Below are positions 1 through 8,053 of a stretch of 64,000 bases of DNA, in pieces. The position numbers were made by a program, and so were the translations under genes. The stretch comes from Pseudomonas baetica (GTDB lineage Bacteria > Pseudomonadota > Gammaproteobacteria > Pseudomonadales > Pseudomonadaceae), in NCBI RefSeq assembly GCF_019733355.1, contig NZ_JAIHLQ010000008.1, positions 124,001-188,000 of the forward strand, written 5' to 3'. Under the pieces are notes generated by a model. The model was not told the DNA's origin. It did no database searches and was given only the letters and a program-made list of their open reading frames with translations. How positions within the stretch are numbered: position 1 is the stretch's first letter; each line of letters begins with the position of its first letter.

Positions 1-269
1 GTGGTCCAGTAGGTCAGGCCAGCTGCATCCGGAGTACGGCCAAACAGGTTGTTGTAGATCTTGATAACGGTGTCTTGACGCGACAGGCCGGCATAAGCGT
101 CGGCGTATTCAGGCTGATCGTTTACGAAGTTAGCGCGCAGGTTTTCCAGAGTCAGAACAGCTGGAGTAGCGTTCAGTTCAGCCATCCAGTAGTCCAGGCC
201 AGCTTTGTCAGCGGCGCGGCCAAGGTAAGCGACATACAGCTGTTGTACTTGTGCGGAAGTAGTAGCCAT
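1..269 (-). CDS. DUF4214 domain protein, N-terminal part only (runs off the window)
   Basis: The reading frame opens with ATG at 267-269 and stays open to the window edge, so only about 89 residues are visible. The start MATTSAQVQQLYVAYLGR and the later KIYNNLFGRTPD show two copies of the DUF4214 motif (LYxxxLGRxxDxxGLxYW). Such repeats are known from large secreted or surface proteins of pseudomonads, often with RTX repeats further on. A ribosome binding site GGAG lies about 10 bases before the ATG. No signal peptide is seen, which would fit type I secretion, but the C-terminus that would show this is outside the window. The start is well supported; the function is unknown. Confidence 0.8.
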   Translation of the reverse strand, partial: MATTSAQVQQLYVAYLGRAADKAGLDYWMAELNATPAVLTLENLRANFVNDQPEYADAYAGLSRQDTVIKIYNNLFGRTPDAAGLTYWT

Positions 270-391
270 TACAGGTTCATCTCCAATATGAGTCGAAAAT
301 TCCAACACAGGCTTCCATCTGGATAAAAGGCCAACCGACCTTCAGCCTGATGCCATCCCTAAAAAGGTGGCGATTTGTGACAGCAAAAAAT

Positions 392-409
392 GCTGACATC
401 TTAGTCAGC
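392..409. promoter_or_regulatory. Inverted repeat upstream of the DUF4214 gene
   Basis: GCTGAC and GTCAGC separated by six bases form a perfect dyad about 125 bases upstream of the DUF4214 start. It could be a regulator site or part of a transcript hairpin. No known consensus was recognised. Confidence 0.3.
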
Positions 410-715
410 TACGAGCGAAGCGGTATTTGTTACCTTAACTCCAATCCCATAGCGGACAGTTGCTCGCGGATCATACATGGCAAAATGGCTTCATCACAAT
501 AGGAAAAAACCATCACTGCATGACACGTCACACCTGTATCGCCCCATCCATCTCAAACTTGAGAACGGACATCATGAAAGATCGCAAACGAGCGAAAGTG
601 GTTCAAAAAAATCTACTAGGTGCATAAAAGCCGCGGTGCAGGTGGGTTTTCGACGAGCCACTTTCCTTCAGTCGGTTGGATAGGGCGTGAGCAATTGCTC
701 CGTGCGTCAAAAACA

Positions 716-813
716 TTTGGACAAAAATTGATCAGGGAAGAGTGTATTTGTACAAACTTTGATCAGCACTAAATGTGTGTGTACAAAATTTGAGCGGAAA
801 TTATTTACTGGGT
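716..813. repeat. Three degenerate 31-bp tandem repeats carrying palindromes
   Basis: The 10-base elements TTTGGACAAA (716-725), TTTGTACAAA (747-756, a perfect palindrome) and TGTGTACAAA (778-787) are spaced exactly 31 bp apart. Each is followed by a related sequence of the type ATTTGATCAG (about 726-735, 757-766, 788-797). The last ten bases of the first two units also match in 8 of 10 positions. A spacing near three helical turns would put all copies on one face of the DNA, as in operator arrays or iterons. The bound protein is unknown. Confidence 0.6.
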
Positions 814-1108
814 TCATCACAAGTCGTAGGGGTGGTCTGGGTCCGCAGACATGTGAAATTGCTCGCCCATGGAAGGCTCCCGATGTCACCGCAGATCTGC
901 GCATCAAGTATTCTCGCCTTCTCCTGACAGGCTCCGCCAGGGTGAGCTGACGCAACGAACTGGTTGCATATCCCCCGCTGCGAAATCATCGCGGTTATAA
1001 GGTGGGCAGCCAGTGGGAGGCTCTGCGCGGGGCGTGTAGCGCACTACATACCACTACAAATGCTGTCATTAAGCTGGCATAACCGAGCCAAAACCACCCA
1101 TTCAGGCA

Positions 1109-1142
1109 CAAAAAAGGCACTTGCGGTAAACGCTAAGTGCCT
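1109..1142 (-). terminator. Rho-independent terminator of ssrA
   Basis: Read on the minus strand, an AGGCACTT/AAGTGCCT stem with a short GC extension is followed by a run of six T. It lies just after the CCA end of the tmRNA. Confidence 0.85.
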
Positions 1143-1159
1143 GATTTGTATAGCTTGTT

Positions 1160-1552
1160 TGGTGGAGCCGGGGGGATTTGAACCCCCGTCCGCCAGTACT
1201 CCGCTGTCGGTACTACATGCGTAGCCGTGTCTATTAAGTTAACCCTCAGCGACCCGACGGGCAGGGTGCTTTGGGCGAGTTGTGTAAGTTTTAGCCGCTT
1301 CGTCCACAACGTACTGCACGGCGATTCTGTTCTATATGACAATCATTTTGGGTTTACAGACATCCCCTGATGATTGCTGGACCCGAAGGTACCAGAAGGG
1401 AAGGCTAAGGCTGCTTACGCAGCGAGAGCGTATTCCCCGTAGGTTTCGTCATTGGCAACTATAAGAAGTTGCAACAGTGGATTTACGAGTTCTGTTACCA
1501 ACTCGGCATGCACCTAAAGTTTCGCAACCGGCGTCGAATCCTAAACGGCCCC
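1160..1552 (-). ncRNA. ssrA: Transfer-messenger RNA (tmRNA)
   Basis: The minus strand begins GGGGCCGTTTAGGATTCGAC and ends in a tRNA-like half with GGTTCAAATCC (T-arm) and an encoded CCA, giving a 393-nt one-piece tmRNA. The two ends pair as the alanyl tRNA-like domain. The internal message carries the tag ANDETYGEYALAA, ending in the usual hydrophobic LAA recognised by ClpXP-type proteases. tmRNA rescues stalled ribosomes together with SmpB, whose gene lies about 9 kb away in this window. The tag differs from the P. aeruginosa ANDDNYALAA and fits the P. fluorescens group. Confidence 0.97.
1415..1456 (-). other. tmRNA tag reading frame
   Basis: The resume codon GCC lies at 1454-1456 and the stop TAA at 1415-1417. 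The 13 codons read ANDETYGEYALAA. This is the proteolysis tag within ssrA, not an independent gene. Confidence 0.9.
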
Positions 1553-1595
1553 GAACTCATTGCTCTGTACATCTTGATGAGCAACAAGCCTGCGC

Positions 1596-1625
1596 AGTGT
1601 ACGCCAAACGACAGGGGAAGGCCAA
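1596..1625 (-). promoter_or_regulatory. Candidate sigma70 promoter of ssrA
   Basis: On the minus strand TTGGCC (1620-1625) is followed after 18 bp by TACACT (1596-1601). This would give a precursor with a leader of roughly 35-40 nt for RNase P to trim. The match is moderate. Confidence 0.4.
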
Positions 1626-1648
1626 CCCGAAGGTTGGCCACGCTGTCA

Positions 1649-1927
1649 TTAGTTGGCGGGTTCGTTGGCCAGATTGTCTACGCGTTGCAGCGCTTGCGTG
1701 GCCGAGGCGATGCATTTCTTGTCATCACCCGCTTTTTGCGCCATCTCCGCGTCGCCCTGCATGCGCTTGATGTCCATGGTGGTGTTTTCCGACGTGGCCG
1801 GGAGGGACGTGACCTTGTCTTTGAGTTCTTGCAGTTTTGAGGTGCACAGATCGTTGTCCGCAGCAAACACGGGGGAGGCCAGCAGTGCGGCGGAAATAAA
1901 CAAACCAGCAAAAGCAGTGCGTTTCAT
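1649..1927 (-). CDS. Small exported protein of unknown function
   Basis: I do not recognise the family. The 92-residue product starts at the ATG at 1925-1927, chosen because AAGGAG lies seven bases upstream and a signal peptide follows directly (MKRTAFAG..., hydrophobic core, likely cut after Ala22 in the context VFA/AD). The mature part, about 70 residues, is rich in Lys, Glu, Gln and Ala, looks helical, and has only two cysteines (Cys28 and Cys72), which could form one disulfide in the periplasm. A GGCCAACC/GGTTGGCC stem with a TTCG loop follows the stop at 1619-1639. The gene stands alone between dld and ssrA. Confidence 0.75.
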   Translation of the reverse strand: MKRTAFAGLFISAALLASPVFAADNDLCTSKLQELKDKVTSLPATSENTTMDIKRMQGDAEMAQKAGDDKKCIASATQALQRVDNLANEPAN

Positions 1928-2098
1928 GGGTATCTCCTTGAACAGTTGGTCTCGGTGCTGCCGGACGATCTGGCGGCTCTGCCGAGGTCGGAACAAGCCA
2001 CGTTCGTTTAGGGCTTGATTAATCGACTGCGGCTGCGCAGAGGAATTCGTTTTTTTTTACGTTCGGTATGAAAAAGCCGAAACACCTCTCTGCTCGCC

Positions 2099-2128
2099 TT
2101 GAAAAGGGGCGAAATAGCCCCTTTTCAA
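2099..2128 (-). terminator. Hairpin terminator of the lactate operon
   Basis: A perfect 12-bp stem TTGAAAAGGGGC/GCCCCTTTTCAA with a six-base loop lies ten bases past the dld stop. The T-rich part is inside the stem, so it acts either as a terminator or as a 3' end stabiliser. Confidence 0.7.
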
Positions 2129-2138
2129 TGCAAATGAA

Positions 2139-4949
2139 TCAGGCAGATTTGGCTTGGGTGACTCGATCGACCAGATAAACCAAGCCGTGATAGTCGATCC
2201 CGCCATGCTGCGTCAGGCCGATTTCGCACGTGCGGCTGGTGGAAATCCCTTCACTGCAATGCTGCACTGCGTCCTTGAGTGTGCGTAGCGAGTGGCTGTT
2301 CAGTTCCGGTGTGGTGAAGCCCTTGTCGCCGGCAAACCCACAGCAATGAATACCCTCCGGAATCACCACGGTATTGCTGCACTTGCGCGCCAGATCGATC
2401 AGCGCCTGGCTTTCGCCCAGATGCTGAGTGCTGCACGTCACATGCACTGCAATCGGTGCGTCCTGAGGCGTGAAGTCCAGCCGATCAAGCAGGTGCGTGC
2501 GGATGAAACGCACCGGGTCGTACAGATCCAGACGCAAATCGGCGACGTCCTGCACCAGTCGCAACGTACACGGACTGGTATCGCAATAGATCGGATCAAG
2601 CCCGCCGCGACTGGCGTGGAGCAAGGCGCTGATGAGTTCTTGCCGCTTGTGTTCGGCCTGCTCCGCATAGCCCTTTGAAGCGAAGGGCTGACCGCAGCAG
2701 AGGTTGTCCTGATTGTCCGGGAAGACGACCTGGTAACCGGCCTTTTCCAGCAAACCACGGGTTTTGTCGTACAGCGACGTCTGCTCTTTATCGCCCGCCG
2801 CCGGGCCCATGACCCGTGACACACACGCCGCCAGATACACCACGCGAGGGCGTTCGTCCGACACGCTCGGGCTGAAGCGAATGGCTTTCTCTGGTTGCGG
2901 CATCGCGCTCGTCCACAGAGGCACTTGGCCCTTGGATAGACGCGTCAGCGTTGCCGAAAGCTTGGTCAGACGCGGCGCACCGAGCAGCATCCGCGCGCCG
3001 TTGGCTACGTGCAGGGTGAAGCGTGCCCCTTGCAGGGTCTTGGCGAAATTTCCTTCGATCCAGTCAGCGGTTTTCTGATGCGTTGCGTGTCGACCACGAA
3101 GCTTTTTCACCAGTTCGCCGGTGTTGATACCTACAGGGCATCGTTGCGCACACAAACCCGTCGCGGCGCAGGTCTCGATGCCTTGGTATTCGTAGGCTTC
3201 TTCCAGTTCGGTGGTGTCGATGCCGGCACGTTTTTTCGCCTGAATGTCGCGCCAGATCACGATGCGCTGGCGCGGGCTGAGGGTCAGGCCTTTCGACGGG
3301 CAGACCGGTTCGCAGAAGCCGCACTCAATGCACTTATCCACAATCTCGTCGGCCGCCGGCAGCGGTTTCAGATGTTTGAGGTGGATCTGCGGGTCTTCGC
3401 TGAGCACCACATCCGGGTTGAGGATGCCGTTGGGGTCGAGCAGGCGTTTGAGCTGCCACATCAGTTGATAGGCATCGCTGCCCCATTCCAGCTCAACGAA
3501 CGGCGCCATGTTGCGCCCGGTGCCGTGTTCGGCCTTGAGTGAGCCGCCGAACTCCACGGCCACCAATTGCGCGACGTCGTCCATGAACGCTTGGTAGCGT
3601 GCGACTTCTTCCGCGCTGTTGAAGCCTTGGGTGAAAACGAAGTGCAGATTGCCTTCCAGTGCGTGTCCGAAAAGGATCGCTTCGTCGTAGGCATGTTTGT
3701 CTAACAGTTCGATCAAGCGGTTCACACCGATTGCCAGTTGCTCGACCGGGAAGGTCACGTCTTCGATGATCACCGTGGTACCGGTTTTGCGCACGGCGCC
3801 GACGGCGGGGAAGGTGTCTTTGCGGATTGCCCAGAGGCGGGCGTTCTCGACCGGGTCTTCAGTGAAATCGACCTGTTTCTCCACCGGGAAACCACTGAGT
3901 GACGCCATGATCTGCGCCAGTTGTTCCTGCAGTAATGAGGAAGAAGCCGCGCGGGATTCGATCAATAACGCACAGGCATTGTTCGACAGTTGCTGTACGA
4001 AAGCAGGCATGCCCGGTTTGCTCTGCACCGAACGCAGGCTGCGCCGATCCAGCAGTTCCACCGCCGACACCGGTTGGCTTTTCAGTACGGTGACCGCGTT
4101 GCAGCAGGTTTCCACATCCGGGAACACGATCAGCGCCGAGGCCTTGTTCGGGTGATCGATAACGGTGTCGTAAGTCACCGCGCTGATGAAGCCGAGAGTG
4201 CCTTCAGAACCGACCAGCAAGTGGCTCAAGATATCCACAGGCTCATCGAAGTCCACCAAGGCGTTGAGCGACAGGCCAGTGGTATTTTTCAGACGATATT
4301 TGTGGCGGATTCTCGCGGCCAGTTCGGCATTGGCGCGAGTCTCGCGACCGAGCGTCGCCAAACGTTCGAGCAGATCGCCGTGGCTCGCGCGAAACGCCGC
4401 CACACTGTTGGCATCTTCAGTATCAAGGCGCGTGCCGTCGGCCAGAACCAGGCGCAGGCCGGCCAGCGTGTGATAGGTGTTTTGCGCGGTGCCGCAGCAC
4501 ATGCCGCTGGCATTGTTGGCCACGATGCCGCCAATTTTGCAGGCATTGATCGAGGCAGGGTCTGGGCCGATCTTGCGTCCGAATGGCGCCAGCCAGGCGT
4601 TGGCCTGGGCACCGATCACGCCCGGTTGCAGGCGGATTTGCGTGCCCTGGCCACGAATTTCGCGAGCGTTCCAGTTATCCCCAAGCACGATCAAAACCGA
4701 ATCGCTGATCGCCTGTCCCGACAGGCTGGTGCCGGCGGCGCGGAACGTGACCGGGACACGGTCGCGTTGGGCCAGTTTCAGCAGGGTCACCACTTCGTCT
4801 TCGGACTCGACGCGGATCACCAGTTTGGGGATCAGCCGATAGAAACTCGCGTCGGTGCCAAAAGCCAGGGTTGATAGCGGATCGTCAAAGCGTCGATCAG
4901 CCGGAATCAGTTGCTGCGCATCGCGCAGGAAAGCCGCCGGTAGACTCAT
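2139..4949 (-). CDS. dld: FAD/iron-sulfur D-lactate dehydrogenase, quinone-linked (Dld-II type)
   Basis: A 936-residue fusion flavoprotein. The N-terminal half is a PCMH-type FAD domain (TFRAAGTSLSGQ near residue 90, then KIGGIVANNASGMCCG) followed by an FAD-oxidase C-terminal domain. The second half has two 4Fe-4S clusters (CIECGFCEPVCP near 540, CAATGLCAQRCP near 590) and a CCG domain (CCGQPFASKGY, CCGFAGDKGF). This architecture matches the D-lactate dehydrogenase encoded beside lldP in pseudomonads, which oxidises D-lactate to pyruvate and feeds electrons to the membrane. Its ATG overlaps the lutC stop as ATGA, so it is the last gene of the lldP-lutABC unit and probably translationally coupled. 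Related 2-hydroxyacid dehydrogenases share this architecture, so substrate is inferred from context. Confidence 0.88.
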   Translation of the reverse strand: MSLPAAFLRDAQQLIPADRRFDDPLSTLAFGTDASFYRLIPKLVIRVESEDEVVTLLKLAQRDRVPVTFRAAGTSLSGQAISDSVLIVLGDNWNAREIRGQGTQIRLQPGVIGAQANAWLAPFGRKIGPDPASINACKIGGIVANNASGMCCGTAQNTYHTLAGLRLVLADGTRLDTEDANSVAAFRASHGDLLERLATLGRETRANAELAARIRHKYRLKNTTGLSLNALVDFDEPVDILSHLLVGSEGTLGFISAVTYDTVIDHPNKASALIVFPDVETCCNAVTVLKSQPVSAVELLDRRSLRSVQSKPGMPAFVQQLSNNACALLIESRAASSSLLQEQLAQIMASLSGFPVEKQVDFTEDPVENARLWAIRKDTFPAVGAVRKTGTTVIIEDVTFPVEQLAIGVNRLIELLDKHAYDEAILFGHALEGNLHFVFTQGFNSAEEVARYQAFMDDVAQLVAVEFGGSLKAEHGTGRNMAPFVELEWGSDAYQLMWQLKRLLDPNGILNPDVVLSEDPQIHLKHLKPLPAADEIVDKCIECGFCEPVCPSKGLTLSPRQRIVIWRDIQAKKRAGIDTTELEEAYEYQGIETCAATGLCAQRCPVGINTGELVKKLRGRHATHQKTADWIEGNFAKTLQGARFTLHVANGARMLLGAPRLTKLSATLTRLSKGQVPLWTSAMPQPEKAIRFSPSVSDERPRVVYLAACVSRVMGPAAGDKEQTSLYDKTRGLLEKAGYQVVFPDNQDNLCCGQPFASKGYAEQAEHKRQELISALLHASRGGLDPIYCDTSPCTLRLVQDVADLRLDLYDPVRFIRTHLLDRLDFTPQDAPIAVHVTCSTQHLGESQALIDLARKCSNTVVIPEGIHCCGFAGDKGFTTPELNSHSLRTLKDAVQHCSEGISTSRTCEIGLTQHGGIDYHGLVYLVDRVTQAKSA

Positions 4950-5617
4950 CGGTCCTCCAGAATCAATACCACCAGGTCTTTCGGGCCGTGGGCGCCATAC
5001 GCCAGCACTTGTTCGATGTCAGCGGTTTTCGATGGGCCGGACACCAGCAGCGCGTTGGTCGGCATGCCCTGAGCCCATTCGAACTCCTGCTGCACCTGAT
5101 AGAAGTTGTCGCGGATTTCGCTGGCCTTGAGCAGAGCGAAATGCACCGGCGGCACCAAGCTCATCAGGCGCGGTTCTTCGCGGGTCGGCCAGAGAATCAG
5201 GCTGCCTGTTGCAGCAATGGCACCGAGGGTGCCGGTGAGGCTGGCCGGGGTATCGTTGAACAACTCGGCTTTCCATTCTTCCATCGGGCGGTTGTAGGAT
5301 TTCAGCGTTGGCAGATCAGGATTGTTCGCCCAGTGCTGTGTGACCCGTTGCCCGTGCGCTGTCGTCGGTGCGATCAACAGGCTGGGCAATTGACGGTCGT
5401 GCAGCAATTGCTGGAGCAGTGCCGGCCACTCTGCGTCTGAGGTCAGGTGGATTTCGGTGTGCACCGCTTCCATCAGCTTGCGCAGTTGCGGGATGCGTTG
5501 TTCGGCGCTGTACGTGTAAGGCTGGGTCACCAGATCGACATCGAAGTCGTCGGCAATCGGCGTGGCGCCGGTCAGACTTTTGCGCAGTTTGCCGAGGATA
5601 TTTTGCTTGGCACTCAT
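4946..5617 (-). CDS. lutC: Lactate utilization protein C (LUD domain)
   Basis: A 223-residue protein of the LUD/YkgG family, the third subunit of the LutABC L-lactate oxidation complex (LldEFG/YkgEFG in other species). The C-terminal part carries the family pattern GTLGAIAATGSLIL followed by LVSGPSKTADIE and a final stretch LVVLILEDR. It has no iron-sulfur motifs of its own, as expected. The start ATG shares one base with the lutB stop (TGATG) and its stop overlaps the dld start, so the genes are tightly coupled. It probably acts with LutA and LutB in the cytoplasm or at the membrane face, turning L-lactate into pyruvate. Confidence 0.9.
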   Translation of the reverse strand: MSAKQNILGKLRKSLTGATPIADDFDVDLVTQPYTYSAEQRIPQLRKLMEAVHTEIHLTSDAEWPALLQQLLHDRQLPSLLIAPTTAHGQRVTQHWANNPDLPTLKSYNRPMEEWKAELFNDTPASLTGTLGAIAATGSLILWPTREEPRLMSLVPPVHFALLKASEIRDNFYQVQQEFEWAQGMPTNALLVSGPSKTADIEQVLAYGAHGPKDLVVLILEDR

Positions 5618-7071
5618 CAGCGATCTCCCTGTTTGGCCAAATGCTCGCGGGCCATGTCATGCAATGAGCGGGCGGCGGGTTTCGGTGCACTGTGGTTCTG
5701 CGTCCATGGGCCGACATTGCTAGGCGTCAGGGCGCGCAGGCGCGTGGCGAAGAAACCGAATAACCGATACAGGGTCGGCGAGCTGTTGAGTTTCGCCCAG
5801 GCGTTCCAGATGAAACGCTCCTTGCGCGAGTACTTGCTGCCCTGACCGCGCATCACTTGATGAGGGCTGTCGGGGGCTTTGACGTTCTCTTCGCGTAGGC
5901 GACGCAGCAATGCCGGGATAGGAATTTTTACCGGGCACACTTCACCGCACGCGCCGCACAGCGACGATGCGCTCGGGTGATCTGGAACCTTCGCCAGACC
6001 GACCATGTGCGGGGTGATGATTTTGCCGATTGGCCCCGGATACACCTCGCCATAGGTGTGACCGCCGACCCGGGTGTAGACCGGGCAATGGTTCATGCAC
6101 GCGCCGCAGCGGATGCAGTTCAACGTCTGGCGCAATTCGCTGTCGGCAAAGGCCTGGCTGCGACCGTTGTCGAGCAGCACCAGATGCACGTCCTGCGGGC
6201 CGTCGAGTTCATGCTCCTTGCGTGGGCCGGAGATCATGTTGACGTAAGTGGTGATTGGAATGCCCAGCGCCGAGCGGGTCAGCAGCGACAGCAGCGGGAC
6301 CACGTCACGCAGGTTTTCCACGACTTTTTCGATGCCGGTGACGGCGATATGGACGGGGGGCACGGTGGTGGTCATGCGCCCGTTGCCTTCGTTTTCCACC
6401 AGCAGCAAGGTGCCGGTTTCGGCCACGGCGAAGTTGACGCCGGAGACGCCGATGTCCGCTTCGAAGAATTTCTGCCGCAGGACTCTGCGACCGATCTGAA
6501 TGAGTTGGTCAACGTCCTTGGTGTATTCCACGCCAAGTTTGTCGTGGAACAAGGACGCGACCTGACCGGCATTCTTGTGGATCGCCGGCATAATGATGTG
6601 TGAAGGCTTCTCGTGGTCGAGCTGGACGATGTATTCCCCCATATCGGACTCCAGACATTCAATGTCTTGAGCCTCGAGGAAATGGTTCATCTCCATCTCT
6701 TCGCTGACCATCGATTTGCCCTTGATCACTTGCCGCGCCTCGTGAGCGCGGATGATCGATAAGACGATGCCGTTGGCTTCGTCCACCGTTTCCGCCCAGT
6801 GCACTGTCACACCGTTGCGGGTCAGGTTTTGTTCCAGTTGCTCGAGCAGGTCGGGCAACTTGGAGAGCGCGCGGGCTCTGATCGAGTTGCCCAGAGCACG
6901 CAAGTGTTCTCTTTCGTGGGCATCGCTGAAAGCCGCTGCCCGTTTGGTCATCAGTGAATCCATCGCCGTACGGAAGTTGTTCCGTAGCTGCGGATCACCC
7001 AAGGCGTTGTGCGCCCGGGTGCGGAAATCTTCTTCTACGGTGACCGTAGGAATAATCGTCGAGGTACTCAT
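5617..7071 (-). CDS. lutB: Lactate utilization iron-sulfur protein B
   Basis: A 484-residue LutB/LldF/YkgF protein. The N-terminal two thirds are a LUD domain (GVSGVNFAVAETGTLLLVENEGN). Two ferredoxin-type clusters follow: CIRCGACMNHCP near residue 310 and CGACGEVCPVKIP near 365. A C-terminal DUF3390-like tail ends the protein. I placed the start at the ATG at 7069-7071 (MSTSTIIPTVTVEEDF) because it overlaps the lutA stop by four bases, although the frame is open further upstream inside lutA. It is the electron-transfer subunit of the LutABC L-lactate oxidase, which takes the place of the LldD flavoprotein in this locus. Confidence 0.92.
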   Translation of the reverse strand: MSTSTIIPTVTVEEDFRTRAHNALGDPQLRNNFRTAMDSLMTKRAAAFSDAHEREHLRALGNSIRARALSKLPDLLEQLEQNLTRNGVTVHWAETVDEANGIVLSIIRAHEARQVIKGKSMVSEEMEMNHFLEAQDIECLESDMGEYIVQLDHEKPSHIIMPAIHKNAGQVASLFHDKLGVEYTKDVDQLIQIGRRVLRQKFFEADIGVSGVNFAVAETGTLLLVENEGNGRMTTTVPPVHIAVTGIEKVVENLRDVVPLLSLLTRSALGIPITTYVNMISGPRKEHELDGPQDVHLVLLDNGRSQAFADSELRQTLNCIRCGACMNHCPVYTRVGGHTYGEVYPGPIGKIITPHMVGLAKVPDHPSASSLCGACGEVCPVKIPIPALLRRLREENVKAPDSPHQVMRGQGSKYSRKERFIWNAWAKLNSSPTLYRLFGFFATRLRALTPSNVGPWTQNHSAPKPAARSLHDMAREHLAKQGDR

Positions 7072-7892
7072 TGCGCACCCCCGGTTCGTTGCCAGAGGAA
7101 ACTCGCCAGGTGTTGGCCGCGCAGCGCTTCTTTCTGTTTTTCCAGCGAACCGTTGATGTTCATCAAACAGCCGCAGTCCGCACTCAACACCTTGTGTGCG
7201 CCGGATTCCTTCAACGCTCGGGTCTTGTCGGCCACCATCGCGCCGGAAATGTCTGGCATACGGACGCTGAATGTCCCACCGAAGCCACAGCATTCGCTTT
7301 CGTGGTCGTGATTGACCCGCTCCACGTTGCTCAACTGCGCCAACAACTCTCGGCCATGCAGGTGAGTGTTCATCTCGCGGCGCGCTGAGCACGAGGTGTG
7401 CAGCGCGACTTTCACCGGTGCGCCGCTGTCCTTGAGCTGCACCTTGCAGACGAACAGCAGAAACTCCGCTAACTCATAGGTACGGGCCGCGAGGGCCTGA
7501 ACCTGTTTGAGTGTGTCCGGCTCGTCCTTGAACAAGTCGGCGTAATGTTCTCGCAGCATGCCGGCGCAGGAGCCCGACGGCACGACCACCGGATAATCCC
7601 CGGCAAACAGCGCCAGTTGTGAGCGCGCCACCGTCCGTGCCTGCTCGGTGTAACCCGAGGTGTAGGCCGGTTGTCCGCAGCAGCTCTGCCCTGGCGGGTA
7701 CTCGACCCGGATCCCTTCGCGTTCCAGCAAGTGGATCGCGTCCATCCCGGCTTCCGGGTAGAAGAGGTCGACTACACACGTCCCGAACAGGTAGACCTGC
7801 GAGGGTTTCTCGCTGGGGTATTGCCGAGGTTCGGGCAGTGGCGGTGCAACGCGGGTCGCGTTTGGCACCGCGTTGTAAAAAAGCTCGCTCAT
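7068..7892 (-). CDS. lutA: Lactate utilization protein A (CCG-domain Fe-S protein)
   Basis: A 274-residue LutA/LldE/YkgE protein built of two cysteine-rich CCG domains, GQSCCGQPAYTSGY near residue 70 and ESECCGFGGTFSVRM near 200, which bind an iron-sulfur centre. The start MSELFYNAVPN was preferred over a longer frame because it fits family length and begins just before the conserved VYLFGTCVVDLF. The gene lies 161 bp downstream of lldP, the only sizeable gap in the operon, and overlaps lutB by four bases. With LutB and LutC it should oxidise L-lactate to pyruvate. Confidence 0.92.
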   Translation of the reverse strand: MSELFYNAVPNATRVAPPLPEPRQYPSEKPSQVYLFGTCVVDLFYPEAGMDAIHLLEREGIRVEYPPGQSCCGQPAYTSGYTEQARTVARSQLALFAGDYPVVVPSGSCAGMLREHYADLFKDEPDTLKQVQALAARTYELAEFLLFVCKVQLKDSGAPVKVALHTSCSARREMNTHLHGRELLAQLSNVERVNHDHESECCGFGGTFSVRMPDISGAMVADKTRALKESGAHKVLSADCGCLMNINGSLEKQKEALRGQHLASFLWQRTGGAQ

Positions 7893-8053
7893 CAGGCGTG
7901 TCTCCGGGTGATCCCGGTTATCCGTCCGCTGAGGCTGCTGAATATAGAACGCGTTGCTTTCAGCAGCCTTACAGACCGGGTTGTGAATTGCTGACGTCGG
8001 AATCACGAACCGGCGTCGGTTATTTCCATGTCGCTTGTAGGCTTCTGCCGGTT

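Larger units (their letters stand above)
270..1108. other. Apparently non-coding stretch between the DUF4214 gene and ssrA
   Basis: About 840 bases without a convincing gene. Short open frames exist on both strands, but none has a good ribosome binding site together with protein-like composition. It holds an inverted repeat at 392-409, a perfect palindrome AGCAATTGCT at 690-699, and a 31-bp tandem repeat at 716-813. The region next to ssrA is a frequent integration site in bacteria, so this may be scar tissue from a lost element, but I see no integrase fragment and no second copy of the ssrA 3' end. Confidence 0.6.

Noticed and set aside
477..683. Short frame in the left intergenic region
   Set aside because: No ribosome binding site and no protein-like composition.
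270..1160. Integrated element at the ssrA 3' end
   Set aside because: No integrase, no phage-like gene and no duplicated ssrA end in the window; only the location is suggestive.
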